DNA from: Brachypodium distachyon
Taxonomy: Eukaryota > Streptophyta > Magnoliopsida > Poales > Poaceae
Length of the DNA: 64,000 nucleotides
Reading direction: 5' to 3'
Assembly (NCBI RefSeq): GCF_000005505.3
Contig: NC_016131.3
Span: 6,345,501-6,409,500, forward strand
The position numbers and the translations under genes were made by a program. Shown piece by piece: positions 33,975 through 46,410 of this stretch. Numbering within the stretch: the stretch's first letter is position 1; each line of letters opens with the position of its first letter. Below the pieces are notes generated by a model. The model did not search any database. It had not been told where the DNA came from and worked only from the letters and a program-made list of their open reading frames with translations.

Positions 33975-34573
33975 ATTACAATTTCCCCCTTTTCAAAAGT
34001 CGAAACCCCATGCACAAATTCATCCAGCTAACTATCAAAATACGGAGTATCACATTGATGAACAGAACATGCATCATGATACCCTTGAAAAGTAAGCTGG
34101 ATCAGCAAAGGAGTCATTGGGCGGCCATAAACTGCACGGCGTAGACGATCCGACCTTCTAACAAAGAAACATAAGTTCATACGTCAGGAAAGTCGGAACA
34201 CGGGTCCAAATCCATCCGTGTTTGTCAGCACGACCTAAAAAATGCCCAAAACGCAAAGGCAGCAGCTGCCTGCGTCCTCATCAGCCCCCATTAGCGCAGG
34301 CAGGCAGCCAGCCCCCACATTCCCCGCTCCCTTTGTCCACGTTCAGCGCGCCCATGGCCTCCGCCCCGCACCCTCCCCGCGATCCCATCCAGGTTCACCC
34401 TCCTCCGTTTTTTATAATCCCCACGCACGCAACCACTGCGAAGGTCTCGCCACCAGGAGGAGTAATACAGAATAAAAACTTCTTTACTAACACCGCGGGT
34501 GATTTGATTATAAGTAGTCGGAGGAGGGGAGGCGGAGCTGGGGGAGGACTAAATTCGAGAAGCAGCAGCAGCC

Positions 34574-37326
34574 ATGGCGACGCAGGCCGCCTTCCTGGTC
34601 AAATTCCCGCAGCTGGCGCTGTCCGCGCAGCCGAGCCGTGGCCAGTCGTGGGTCGCGGTCGCGGCGGGCAAGGTGGCCGCGCCGCGCGGGGTGCGGTGCC
34701 GCGCCGGCGGCCTGATCGAGCCCGACGGGGGCAGGCTGATGGAGCTGGTGGCGCCCGAGCAGGGCGGGCGGCGCGCGGCGCTGCGGCGGGAGGCGGCGGC
34801 GCTGCCGCACCGGGTCCGGCTGGGCCGCGTGGAGACGGAGTGGGTGCACGTGCTCAGCGAGGGCTGGGCCAGCCCGCTGCGGGGCTTCATGCGCGAGAGC
34901 GAGTTCCTCCAAGCACTTCATTTCAACGCCGTCCGCGGCGACGATGGGAAACTGGTCAACATGTCCGTGCCCATCGTGCTCGCCGTCGACGACGCCCAGC
35001 GCCGCGCCATCGAGGCGTCCGGCGCCACCCGCGTCGCGCTCGTCGACGACCACGACCGCCCCGTCGCGGTCCTTAGCGAGTGAGACAATCCCCCCATTCT
35101 CCTTTTTCACATGCCGTATACGCATTGGTACCCTCAGCCCCCCTCAGTGTGGGATGAAATCGATTTTGAGAGCCCTGTTAGGCCCCGAATTTAGAATTTA
35201 TGATGGTACTACTTCGGGTAGGAATTGTGAGCTCGAGTAGTACATGCGGATTTAGACTTAAGAGGACATATTGCTTACACATTTCATTAGCTGTATAGCT
35301 TATCCGACTGGAACACCTAAATTTTAGTAGGTTTTATATCAATTTTAGTGGTAGTATTTGTTTCTTTTGCCAAGAATAAGGTCAACGATATGTCAATCCA
35401 TGATAGTATGATGCAAGTTGGTGGCCAGCAATTTTTATCCTCAAGTGGTTTACTTACTGGATGGTCAAACGATATTCGATGGCAGATTCCCCTTCTGTCC
35501 AAGGGTCTATGATAGTGAGAACTTCTGCCATACTTTTATCATGGTATTCTTATCTGTTGGTCAACTTCAGATGATTAATCATGCATACTTCCGGTCGTAT
35601 TCAACAAAATAATGGATCATTTCCTTGAATAGATATTTTGCTTTACTGTTCTTTCGCTGCCTTTCTAAGTATTTTATTTTATCCGTTCAGAACGGACTCG
35701 TTATACTGTATACTTGCATACCACAGTTTCCCATTTAGTTACGGCCTTTTATATACATCGGAAGCTGAAAATAAAAATAGAATCTTGTCTTATAGATGTA
35801 GTTACCAAATGAGTAAAGTGACATAATGACATCGACCGTACACGTCTCTATTTGTCGACGTAATCATAGGTTTTGAGAGGAGGCTATGTCAATGTTATGT
35901 CGGGGGTTTGATGGGAAGGGGTTGTATGGTGTTGAAAACAAAACGTATCCTATTTATGTGATATAGGAGTGAGGTTTTCATACAATATAGCAAATTCTTT
36001 ACAACACATTTTGTAACACTCCTTTCTTATTTCTTCAGCATTGAGATCTACAAGCATAATAAGGAAGAAAGAATTGCTCGGACTTGGGGAACAATTGCAC
36101 GTGGACTGCCGTATGTAGAGGAGGCAATTGCAAATTCTGGTGATTGGTTGATTGGTGGGGACTTGGAGGTTATAGAACCAATCAAGTATAATGATGGTCT
36201 CGATCAGTATCGCTTATCTCCAGCACAGCTGCGTGAAGAATTTACCAGGCGCAATGCTGATGCAGTATTTGCTTTCCAACTTCGCAACCCTGTACACAAT
36301 GGTCATGCTTTGCTCATGACTGATACACGCAGGCGCCTTCTTGAGATGGGTTACAAAAACCCTGTTCTCCTTCTCCATCCTTTGGGAGGATTCACAAAAG
36401 CAGATGATGTGCCTCTTAGTGTGAGAATGAAGCAGCATGAGAAGGTATTCAGTTACAACAATCCAACTGCCATCCAATTGTCCCAATTTTTTCTACAGAC
36501 GTGTTAATATATAAAGATGTATCATTCTTTCATTATCATGACATTCTTTTTCATTTTGGTAGGTTCTTGAGGAAGGTGTCCTCAACCCAGAATCAACAGT
36601 GGTTGCAATCTTCCCGTCTCCAATGCATTATGCTGGGCCAACTGAGGTCCAATGGCATGCCAAGGCTCGCATTAATGCTGGTGCAAACTTCTATATTGTT
36701 GGGAGAGATCCTGCTGGTATGAGCCACCCAATTGAAAAAAGAGACCTTTATGATGCTGATCATGGAAAAAAAGTGTTGAGTATGGCTCCTGGGCTTGAGA
36801 GGCTTAATATCCTTCCTTTCAAGGTGATTCATCTTTCCGGACGAAATATCTCATTTGCATGCAGTATTGTAGATACTGCCTATTGTATTTATCAGTTATC
36901 TGTGAGCTTTTGCACATTATAATCTGGACATCATCGTTCAGTTATCAAATACAAATAGCCCTGATTTATTCTGGTTTCTTGACATATCTTTTGATTGTTG
37001 TGTTGGATCAGGTGGCTGCATATGACACAAAGCAGAACAAGATGAATTTTTTCGACCCATCAAGGAAAGATGACTTCCTGTTCATCTCTGGCACAAAGGT
37101 AATAGATTTCAATGTCACGGGAACATCAGTAACTTAGTCACCAATAATGTTAGCCATGTCCTAACAAACTTTCCTGCATACACAGATGCGTAGTCTTGCC
37201 AAGAACCGTGAGAGTCCACCAGATGGTTTTATGTGCCCGGGTGGCTGGAAAGTCCTTGTCGAGTACTATGATAGCTTGACACCACCAGAAGGCAGCAGCA
37301 AACTGCGAGAGGCAGTTGCGGCGTAG
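34574..37326 (+). CDS. ATPS: ATP sulfurylase, plastid-type (five exons)
   Basis: The enzyme (sulfate adenylyltransferase) makes adenosine 5'-phosphosulfate from ATP and sulfate, the first step of sulfate assimilation. Exons are 34574-35079, 36039-36444, 36563-36823, 37012-37098 and 37186-37326; all introns are GT...AG. The coding length of 1401 nt gives 466 aa, normal for plants. The N-terminal about 45 residues are Ala/Arg/Ser-rich and look like a chloroplast transit peptide. The PUA-like N domain ([20 protein letters not shown]) is followed by the catalytic domain: [51 protein letters not shown] and [14 protein letters not shown]. The end is [15 protein letters not shown]. Exon 1 is very GC-rich and the later exons are AT-rich, a common grass gradient. 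Intron 1 (959 bp) contains no obvious element. A TTATAAGTAG stretch near 34509 is a possible TATA. Confidence 0.96.
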
Positions 37327-37658
37327 AAGCTGAAAGATGCTTCAGATAAGTATAGTGTTGTATCCGGTTCTTCACGATGGCGAACCGATGATATATGATT
37401 GTATATGGGTCGGAAGACTTACATTTGGGCCTGGTTCCCGACACTCCCTCGTGGTTTGTACTGCTTGCTGTCTACTGGCAGTGTTACGGTATTTGCCTCC
37501 TGAAGCCCATCATGTGCTTGGTGCCAATAAAGATGGATTTATTATCCTCTGCCAGATTTGTACATAACTACATATACAGTATGTTGGTAATTTATCTAGT
37601 GCTTGATGTGTTTGCGTAGATCTCTTCTTAAAAGCAAAGTTTGGTTTTCATATTTGAA

Positions 37659-37864
37659 GTGTCTTTTACATTCATGGTCTGTTATTTTTCAGTGGGTCAC
37701 ATGATACAGATATAGTCCCTGACAAAATGAAGACAAAGTATTTAGATGTTAGCGATGAAATGTGTCTTTTACATTAATGGTCTGTTATTTTTCAGTGGGT
37801 CACATGATACAGAAATAGTCCCTGACAAAATGAAGACAAAATATTTAGATGTTAGTGATGAAAT
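37659..37864. repeat. Tandem duplication, 103-bp period, in the 3' flank of ATP sulfurylase
   Basis: GTGTCTTTTACATT(C/A)ATGGTCTG recurs 103 bp apart (starts about 37660 and 37763). Both units contain CAGTGGGTCACATGATACAGA and ATTTAGATGTTAG(C/T)GATGAAATG. The high identity suggests a recent duplication. Confidence 0.9.
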
Positions 37865-38165
37865 GGAACGAGGAGATACTGTTATAACATAATTCCTGTT
37901 ATAGATTTTAAAGTACCTAAAGATTGCCAAAATATCATCAAAGAACAAAAAAATAGCGTACATGGCCATCTAAATATATGTGCCAATTTCAGTTACATAG
38001 ACAGAACGTAAGATAAAGTCTCATGCTTATAATGGGTTTAGGAGAAGGGAAAGAACAATATTACAAACTACCCACGACGAATTTACGGTGGAGACAGTGC
38101 ATCCAATCTGAGAACCAGTGGTTTCACATCTATCACCAGCACCTTTGAGGGGATCACCAGCTTGT

Positions 38166-39854
38166 TCAGCCAGATATCTTGCGTTCAGCATTTTTCATCA
38201 TGAGCACAAATTCATCGTAGTTCACCAGCCCATCACCGTCAGTATCCGCCTCCCTGATCATCTGCTCGACCTCCTCGTCGGTCATCTTCTCCCCGAGATT
38301 GATCATCACCGTCCTTAGCTGCATTTACATGGACAAGATTAAAGCAGTGCCTATCTGAACTTTTTATTTAATGTTAATTTTATCTGAACTTATTCTAGCA
38401 AAAAGAAAATATCTGAACTTGAGAAGTTTTTTTTTTTTGAAACTATCTGAACTTGAGAAGGTACCTCAACAGGGGAGATAAAACCGTTCTGGTCCTTGTC
38501 TAGGACCTCGAAAGCTTCCTTCAGCTCTTCATCGCCGTCTCCATCCTGCAAATCACATGGAAATCAGATATTTGGCAAGTCCAGCTTAGCAGAAGGGAAA
38601 GAAGGTAGTGTAAGCCAATGATGAAGCATCCTTCAGATTGTAGCTTGCAGAGCCTCACCTTCATCTTCCTGGCAATAAGGCTCAAGAACTCCTGGAAGTC
38701 TATGGTGCCGTTCCCATCCGTGTCAACCTCACGCATCATGTCACTGAGCTCCTGCTCGGTCGGCTCAAGGCCAAGGGAGCGGGTCACCGCAGCCAACTCT
38801 TCCAAGCTGATGCATCCTGCGTGTGGCCAAAACCAATGTTCCAAGATCTCACATGCGAACCAGATTCAAATTTCTGTTCATTTTAGCTCACAAATATCCT
38901 AATCCCAGAGGGGACAACACCACGTGCCAATGCCCAAGGACGGTCAAAGGTTCTGAGTTTTGACTAAAGATAAGAGACGTTTGAGGCAAGCTTATGATCG
39001 ATTAACTGCTAAACTGTCAGAGGGGGATTGCATGACACAAACAATATCATCATGGCCACCCGAAAAGTCTTGATTCTTCAAGTCCATGCTGTAGATTACT
39101 AGTAATATTACTTAAGAGAGCTTGGCCTATAGATTAGCATGTCCGAGCAAAAGAAAAAAAAATCTGAAGAAATTAGGTGGATAGCCCAAATGCAAATATT
39201 TTAAGGGCCCTAAAGTGCACAAGTGAGCCAATAGAGCTGAAGCATTCTTTGACCAAACTAATCTCTGAAATTAGTCCTAGAGCGAATCCATGTCGCCGAA
39301 CTCTCGAAGAACATAGGAATTCCATCCACAGCTCAAAAGCACCCTAAGTTAAACAAGTACCAACACATGAAAAAAAGCTCCAAACTAGTTCAGCTTAGTG
39401 CTGCCTTGCTTTAGTTTTCTATACAGAAATCATGCCTCAGAAAAAGAGGGGTGCAACGAACAAGTTCTCAGCAGTTAACGGTGTGCATGAAATGGCTATG
39501 TGCATCGATTGATGAGGAAGCCGCGAATCGTTGCCCCTTTTCGAAAAACAGAACGATGTGCCTGAATTCTAGCTACCCCACAACAGGCAAGAAAAATGAA
39601 CGGGAACAAGGTTTTTACCCCATAACAGTAATACAACAAACAATAGCATTGCTTTATGGAACCAGCTAGCACAACTGATCAAGACAAAGAAGCACAGAAA
39701 CGATCTCAACAAAGAAACAATCACTGCGTGGAAAGCAAGAAGGCATGGTCGATCGAGGAGAGCTGGGAAGCAAACACAAACCATCGCCGTTCTTGTCGAA
39801 GAGCGAGAAGGCCTCCTTGAACGCCACCATCTGCTCGCCCGTCAGCCCTTCCAT
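38166..39854 (-). CDS. Calmodulin-like protein, four EF hands (four exons)
   Basis: The product is predicted to be a Ca2+ sensor that changes shape on binding calcium and regulates target proteins. Minus-strand exons are 39854-39782, 38816-38659, 38545-38465 and 38318-38166 (465 nt, 154 aa). The start [16 protein letters not shown] is calmodulin-like. Four EF loops are readable: [36 protein letters not shown] and [12 protein letters not shown]. Each has an acidic residue at positions 1 and 12. The linker [20 protein letters not shown] and the tail [11 protein letters not shown] differ from canonical calmodulin; the nearest group known to me is the CML8/CML11 type. No prenylation motif is visible. 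Intron 1 splits the first EF loop at a Gly codon, the classical position in plant calmodulins. Confidence 0.94.
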
Positions 39855-41036
39855 GCACCCTCTCTGCCTCTGCTTCTGCCACCCGGAGAAATGTCAGGAC
39901 TCAGGAGGAGAGTGTTGTGAGGAGCGCGACAAGGGGAAGGAGAAGGAGCAGCAAGGCCGGAGAGGAAGGGAAGCAGGGTGGAAGTATCCTTGCCGTGCCA
40001 CGGGAGAGAAAGGAGGGGGTAAATAAAGGAGACCTCGGCGGTGTGCTCTACGCAGAGACAGAGACGCACGCACACGCGCTGAACGGGGCGCTGGCCGGTG
40101 CGCGTTGTGGAAAAACTTGCGGGGGGGGGGGGGGGTCTCTTGGTTTTCCTAATCGTTTCCTGCTCTGCGCTTTCCCTGCCATTCCCCTCTCACCGGCCCC
40201 CGCCCTCTCGGCGCTCGTGACAACGACCCCCGACAACCTCAGCACACCAGTGACTCAGTAAGTGAAACGTATGCAGCTCATAGGGATGGGAGTATTTCTC
40301 CGATCCTAAATTCTTGTCGTGGTTTTAGTTCAAATATGTACTAAAACCATGACAAGAAATTAGGATCGGAGCAATACCATTTTGCTTAATGGTCACGGGC
40401 ATGCCACAGCAGAAGGCAAGGAGGATCTAAAACATGATTTGTGTACCAGGAATAGTTAAAGGACGGGTTTGCTAAAACAAGAGGAGAAAGCGCGTAGAGG
40501 TGTGCAGCTCCTGCCACCACGCAAGGCCCTCCTGTTGTTGTTGGCCTGGTCAAGATGGGGATGAGATTGCAGCAAGAGAATGAGATGACGCTGGCATGAT
40601 ACTGATACCCGTGTAAAGACCTCTCCCTGCACATTGGTCCAGCAATGGACCTGCTGCATATTGTCAATTGTGCCATACTGCCATGGTCCAAACGAGGAGT
40701 GTACCCGTGAAAAAGAAAAAAAGGGGACAACTTGTTGGGTCACACATGTAAGAATTGACTTGAAATGGAATGGATAATAACCTTTGGAGTAGGCAGCTCA
40801 GACTTTGGGAAATGGGAAGCATTTGCTATTTTACTTGAACTGTAGTGATTAAAAGAATCTGCATAAACTGACTTCTTCCTCATACCTAGCTGGATCCAGT
40901 CGGCTTCAACTGTATAATCTGTATAATAACAAATAACATTATTAAAAAAAATGAGCACGGCCCTTGACTTCTGCAGAAGTCATTGGAAAGTGCGTCATCG
41001 ATGATTACTGAATCAGGCATGCAGCACACCGATGTT
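39855..41036. other. 5' region of the calmodulin-like gene and spacer
   Basis: This includes the likely 5'UTR and promoter (purine/pyrimidine-rich, about 39860-40060). A C-strand homopolymer, G(14) near 40120-40133, also lies here. No further gene was recognised up to the mariner element apart from one Stowaway. Confidence 0.5.
40295..40374. mobile_element. Compact Stowaway MITE, about 80 bp, near-perfect hairpin
   Basis: CTCCGATCCTAAATTCTTGTC pairs with GACAAGAAATTAGGATCGGAG around a short centre (TTTTAGTxxxxxTACTAAAA). TA lies on both sides (40293-40294 and 40375-40376). Confidence 0.88.
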
Positions 41037-41577
41037 CGTACCGAAATAGATGTCGCAGGCACTTCACATATGTCATTTTACAAAAACGTCCTGGGAATTA
41101 AACTAATTACAGTCCAGAAAGGTAGACTACGGGATTCAAATTCAAAACTTGTCTCCTTCGCAAGCCCAGGTCGCCTCCGCCAGTCCAGATCGCCTGCTCC
41201 TTTCCCCTCTCCAAGTCGCCATCTCCAGCCCTCTCCAGGTATCTCCAGTCCAGCCCTGCCGCTAGCCATCTCCAGCCCCTTCTAACAGATCAATCAATCA
41301 GATCAAAGGAGGAACATCTACAGCCAACAGTTCAAAGGAACAGCTACAGGCCAATCAATCAGACCAATCCCTCAAATCACAGGAGCAATAGCTACAGCCG
41401 CAAGTTCAAAAATTACCGAGATCAGCCGGCAGGAGCGTGATGCCATCGCCCGCCGCCCGATGCCGTCGCCTCTCGCCTGCCGTCGCCCAGGGAAAATCAC
41501 CTCTGCCTTCTCGCATCTGAGGCAGAGCTCTGCCTCTGCCTTTGCGGGCTCCGCCACCTTCCCCCATCTCAGGCAGA

Positions 41578-41840
41578 GCTCTGCCTCTGCCTTTGCTGCA
41601 CCGGTCACCATTCCTCATCTCAGGCCAATTTCAGCAACAGCAGAAACATCATGGAAGGATTTAGCTCTGCCTCTGCCTTTGCTGCGCCGGTCACCATTCC
41701 TCATCTCAGGCCAATTTCAGCAACAAGCAGAAACATCATGGAAGGATTTAGCTCTGTCTCTGCCTTTGCTGTGCCGGTCACCATTCCTCATCTGCCAATT
41801 TCAGCAACAAGCAGAAACATCATGGAAGGATTTCAGCAAC
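41578..41840 (+). repeat. Tandem repeat, about 86-bp units, at the transposase N-terminus
   Basis: AGCTCTG(C/T)CTCTGCCTTTGCTG begins units at 41578, 41663 and 41750, with an echo at 41526. Each unit continues CCGGTCACCATTCCTCATCT and ATCATGGAAGGATTT. Confidence 0.85.
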
Positions 41841-42064
41841 AAGCAGAAAAAGAAGATGAAGCTGTACATGAAGCACAATTTCAATTCAAAGCTGAAAGAG
41901 TACATAGACATGCAGATTTGCAATTTAATGCTAAAAGAGTACAGATACAGGCAGATTTGCAATTTAATGCTGAAAGAGTACAGATACAGACAGATCAACT
42001 CAATGCTCAAAGAGTACAGGCATATTTGCAATTCAATGATGAAACTGAACATGAAGATGTGCAA

Positions 42065-42215
42065 GAAGTAGATGTCCAAGGCAATGAAGATATAGCTCAA
42101 CAAGGAGTGTACAGTGAAGTAGATGTCCAAGGCAATGAAGATATAACTCAACAAGGACTGTACAATGAAGTAGATGTCCAAGGCAATGAAGATATACCTC
42201 AACAAGATACAACTG
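42065..42215 (+). repeat. 51-bp coding tandem repeat, three units
   Basis: GAAGTAGATGTCCAAGGCAA starts at 42065, 42116 and 42167 and encodes EVDVQGNEDI(A/T/P)QQ in frame with the transposase. Confidence 0.9.
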
Positions 42216-42904
42216 CAGAAGGAAACATGCCCATACCAGATCTGAACTGCACTCCTCATGAAGATGTTGATGTTGAAGCAGCAGGTAACTCCTGAAACAG
42301 AACAAGATCAAATACTGTACAGAACAAAGCAAATTACTGTGTTGTTCCTATAGATTTGTGTTCTTGTTCATCAAACTATTGTTCCTATAGATTTTTGTTC
42401 AGAATAGAACATGCACACACAATTTCATAATTTAACTACAGCATGTGATGATTATTGTTCAGAATAGAGCATGTGCATGTTATTGTTCAGATTTGTTCTC
42501 CATCTACACACATCATGTAACTACATCAAGTTCTCCATGTATAGACATCAAATTAGCACATGCATGTTTTTTTCTGAAATGGAGTATTGTACGGCAAATA
42601 GAGGCATTATATGAAGAACTTATCTTCTGGTCCTTTGCAGGTGCTCAACAACGACAACGAAGGGAACTGCCTGATGAACACATATTTGGTGCTTATATTG
42701 CATTGAAGGCACTCAGCATAGATGGAGAAATACTCTTAAAGGACAAGGAGCATGTTGCTCGTCTTTTGGATACATCTGTTAGAACAGTTGAGAGAATATG
42801 GAAATTAGCACATGAGCATATTGCACAAGGTTTACCTGTCGATCTTTCTAACCAAAAAAAGGGTAAAGTAGGTCGTAAAAGAGCTGACCTTGGTCTCTCT
42901 AGAA

Positions 42905-43193
42905 TCTTCTATATCTAAGTAGGAGAAACCCACTACTTGATTTCTCTCAACATACAAGCATGCCACATCATCATATCATTAATATGTTCACACCTATTTA
43001 GTGAGAAACTCATATTTGTTGCACATGCATGCATGATATTTTCTATCATGATATCCTCACTATGTGAAGAATTTATCACACAATTTCATTCTATGTTTTG
43101 AGTTTTGGATACTCTTTCGTTGCTGTACTCAATTTCGTTCATGCACGTATATTAACTAAAAAATTTTGCAACAACGTGCGGGGCATCATCTAG
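42905..43193 (+). mobile_element. Small non-autonomous Helitron, 289 bp, inside the transposase
   Basis: It begins TCTTCTATATCTAAGTAGG after an A (42904) and ends ATCATCTAG before a T (43194). This matches the Helitron rules: 5'-TC, CTAG-3', insertion between A and T, no target duplication. A near-identical reverse-orientation copy is at 54591-54876, where a 3' hairpin (CCGCA/TGCGG) is intact. Here the hairpin has decayed (TTGCA...TGCGG). Confidence 0.85.
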
Positions 43194-43806
43194 TTGCTAC
43201 AATACCACTAAACAGAAGAAGAACAGTAAGGGCGCTAGCTAGGGCTTTGGATGTTAGCTGTTCAGCATTGTACAGAAGGTTCAAATGGGGATTGATAATG
43301 CGCCGCACTAGCAGCTTAAAGCCCACACTTAAGCCAGCAAACAAGATTGCGAGATTGAAATTCTGTGTCTCAATGTTGGATGAGGACACACTTGGAAATG
43401 CAAGGCCTACTTTTAAAGACATGACCAACATTGTCCATATTGATGAAAAATGGTTTGATATGACGAAGAAGAAAGCCACCTATTATCTCGATCCTATAGA
43501 ATCATGCCCCTTGCGCACTGTTCAGAACAAGAACAGCATCAGGAAAGTTATGTTTCTAACGGCAGTTGCAAGGCCTGGATACGAAGTGGACAAGTTGGCC
43601 AGAGTTTTCATAACACTCCAATCATGTATGCTGGAGGTTATGAAAGAAGGTGGCAATGGATATAAGATCCAGCACATGAACAAGAATAGAATGCAGAGGG
43701 AAGGGACGTTAGATACTTCTCTAGACTGTGATGCTGACCTCTACCATAAAAGTTTAGCATTGCTGAACCATTGATGAGAAGAGATGAGAAGAACTGTTGC
43801 ATTAGG

Positions 43807-44660
43807 AGTAGAACAGATGAGATGAGAAGAGAACATATTGTTATTGCTGTTGTATTTTTCATTGCTGTTATAGTTGTCATTGTTGAGAGTAGAACAGATG
43901 AGATGAGAAGAGAACATATTGTTATTGCTGTTGTATTTTTCATTGCTGTTATAGTTGTCATTGTTGAGAGTTGAAGAGATGAGATGAGAAGCTGTTGCGC
44001 CAGTGTTAAATTCAGTTAACTAAAGTTCAGTTAAGCTTCAGTTAATTAAAGTTCACTTTTAAAGTTTTAGATTCAGCTTTTAAAGTTTAAGTTCAGGTTA
44101 GATTCAGATTTTTAAAGTTTATGTTCAGGTTAGATTCAGCTTTTAAAGTTTAAGTTCAGGTTAGATTCAGATTTTAAAGTTCAGGTTAGATTTTAAAGTT
44201 CAGGTTTAAGAAATAGAGAGAGATAGAAGAGAGAGATAGAGAGATTGAGAGGAGAGAAGAAAGATTGAGATGTCAAGATACAGTTTTAAGTTCAGTCAGA
44301 TTCAGGTTTAGATTTTGATTTACATAAGTTCAAACTTAGGTTCGGATTTAAATAAGTTTAAACTTAGGTTCAAAAGATTGAGAGGAGACAAGGGAATATA
44401 TTGAGATTGAGAGAAGAGAGATTAAGAAGAGATTAAGGGATTGAGATGAGAGAGGAGAGGAGAGATGAGATTGAGAGGAGAGAAGAGAGATTGAGAGGAG
44501 AGGATGCATATATATTCAGCATGCATATAGAGAGAAGAGAGATTGAGATTGAGGTCTACAACATGCATATATATTCAGCAATCAAAAAGTGAGGTTTACA
44601 ACATGCATATATATTCAGCAATCAAAAAGTGAGGTTTACAACATGCATAGCGGCATAGTG
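43807..44660. repeat. Tandem and low-complexity tracts of the mariner element
   Basis: An 81-bp unit (AGTAGAACAGATGAGATGAG...GTTGTCATTGTTGAG) starts at 43807 and 43888. Next come short TTCAGGTTAGATT/TTTTAAAGTT repeats (44020-44210) and GA-rich DNA (44215-44510). Last are 40-bp units GAGGTxTACAACATGCATAT at 44551, 44591 and 44631. Confidence 0.8.
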
Positions 44661-46410
44661 TTAATTAAAAGATGTACAAGGAAAAGATAGAGTACAGTAA
44701 GAGTACTTATCTTGATATGAATTGCAGATATAAATATTGTACTACTCCCAATCAGAATCAGTGCTCCTGTACTTGGTGTTGCAGATATAAATCTTTTAGT
44801 ACTCCCAATCAGAATCAAAGGCAAGTCAATCAGCTTCTAAAAAAAGAAACCGCACCTTCAGGCGCTACTCCTCATCATCGCCACCGCCTTGAGGCGTTGC
44901 ACCTCCTCCCCTTCAAAGGCAAATCAATCACCGTCAAGAACAAGAACAGATGGAAGTTAATGGATATTGACATCTCAGCATTTCAGTTATGGATTAGATG
45001 TCCTACAATAGGAGATGTTAATCTATGCTAATCTATACAAAGAACACATGGGCAGCTCACAGTAAATTCAGATTCTGATGGAGTAGAACTTCAGCACTTA
45101 AACAAGAACAATGTTCAGAACACTTAAATAATTTGAGCACTTAAACAAGAACAAGTGCATAAGCTTCTGCTCTAATCTACTCCTGGTATACAAATGTAAC
45201 TAGAGCAAAGCAAACTCATGTGAGAACACTACTACTACTGTACTCTAACAGAACCCTCCATGGTCAATCTTGATGAAACAAAGAACAGAGTACTTGATGA
45301 CAATAAACCATCCAATACAGACAAGCCAACACTTTATCAACCCAATACAAACAACCCAATGCAAAGAGTGTCAGGAGTATATACAGAAGCATGAATCTAT
45401 TCCTGCTACACCATCTAAAAAAGAGAACAAGAACAGACATGATACTACAGATCATGCTACTCCTACGATTTTTACCCATGCTAATAAGGAACAAGCAGAG
45501 CAGCATAGGCTAATCTGGATTTAGCAGAATCATAGGCTAATCAATCAACTTCAGAAAATGATAAGTTAATCTAAAACAGATAGCACATGGTATACAGAGT
45601 AAAAATCAGAGAGCATAGCAAAGGAGTGAGTATATTAGTCCTACAGAAGGAGCATAATCCATACAAAGAGCATAGGAAACCAGAGTACAGAAACAATTAG
45701 AGACAAGGGCATTAATGATGCAGGGGTATTAATTAAACAAGAACAAGTACTCTAACCTTGAGCCGCTGCTCCTCTCCTCAGTCTTGAATGTACAATAGCC
45801 GTTTAAGCAGCCTATCCAGAAGCTCCTCGACAGTTAGTTCTTGTTGATGAGGTACACAAGATCAGAGAAGAAAAAGAAAGACATTCAGTGTCGGTCAAAG
45901 AAGAAAAAGGTTGGGGTTTTCTTGCGGCGGCGCCGGCGACCAACAGAGGAAAGAGGTACAGTAGGAGGATGAGATGCTCACCGGATCCAGAGAAGATGAC
46001 GACGGAGGAGAAGATCGGCGTAGCGCCGCCGCCACCGGATTGGGGTTCTGGTCCTGCTCCTCGGGCTGCGGCGGCGCCGGCCCCTGCTCCCCCTCCTCCC
46101 CTTCGAGCACTGTGACGACGCCAACCGAATCCGGCCTCGCAGCCATCGGATCCAGCCTCGCCGGCGAAAGTTTCCTCCTTGTATAGCGCGTGGCGGCGCG
46201 AGGGAAGCGCGGCAGCGGAGGCGACCGGAGCGCGGCGGGGAGAAGGGGAGAGGAGCGCGGCCGGGAGGTGCGGAGCGGAGCGGAGAGACGGGAGGAAGGC
46301 GAAGAGACGGGAGCTGTGCGGCTGGGAGAAGGGAAGGGGAGCACATAACACAGAGGAGCCCGGAGATCAGGTGAATAAAAGATAGGGAGGTTTTTGAAAA
46401 ATTGCCGTCG
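44661..46410. other. Right-hand non-coding half of the mariner element
   Basis: No gene is supported. It is AT-rich to about 45880, then a strongly GC-rich stretch (45900-46350) that leads to the right terminal repeat. Short ORFs here are low-complexity. Confidence 0.5.

Larger units (their letters stand above)
41651..43774 (+). pseudogene. Plant mariner-type transposase, interrupted and internally deleted
   Basis: An open frame from 41651 to 42284 joins, by a GTAACT...TTTGCAG intron (42285-42640), to 42641-42904, and after the Helitron to 43194-43774. All joins are in frame (about 492 residues). The N-terminal region has 13-residue (LQFNAxRVQIQ) and 17-residue (EVDVQGNEDIxQQGxY) repeats. 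Next come a helix-turn-helix DNA-binding region (HVARLLDTSVRTVERIWKLA; NRRRTVRALARALDVSCSAL) and the first catalytic Asp (IVHIDEKWF). After VARPGYE the frame jumps to the C-terminal ARVFITLQSCM...GNGYKIQHMNK. The segment that should carry the second and third Asp is missing, so the enzyme would be dead even without the insertion. Confidence 0.85.

Noticed and set aside
40120..40133. G-homopolymer as a regulatory quadruplex
   Set aside because: It is a single uninterrupted run without spaced G-tracts. More likely a slippage tract in the leader region of the calmodulin-like gene.
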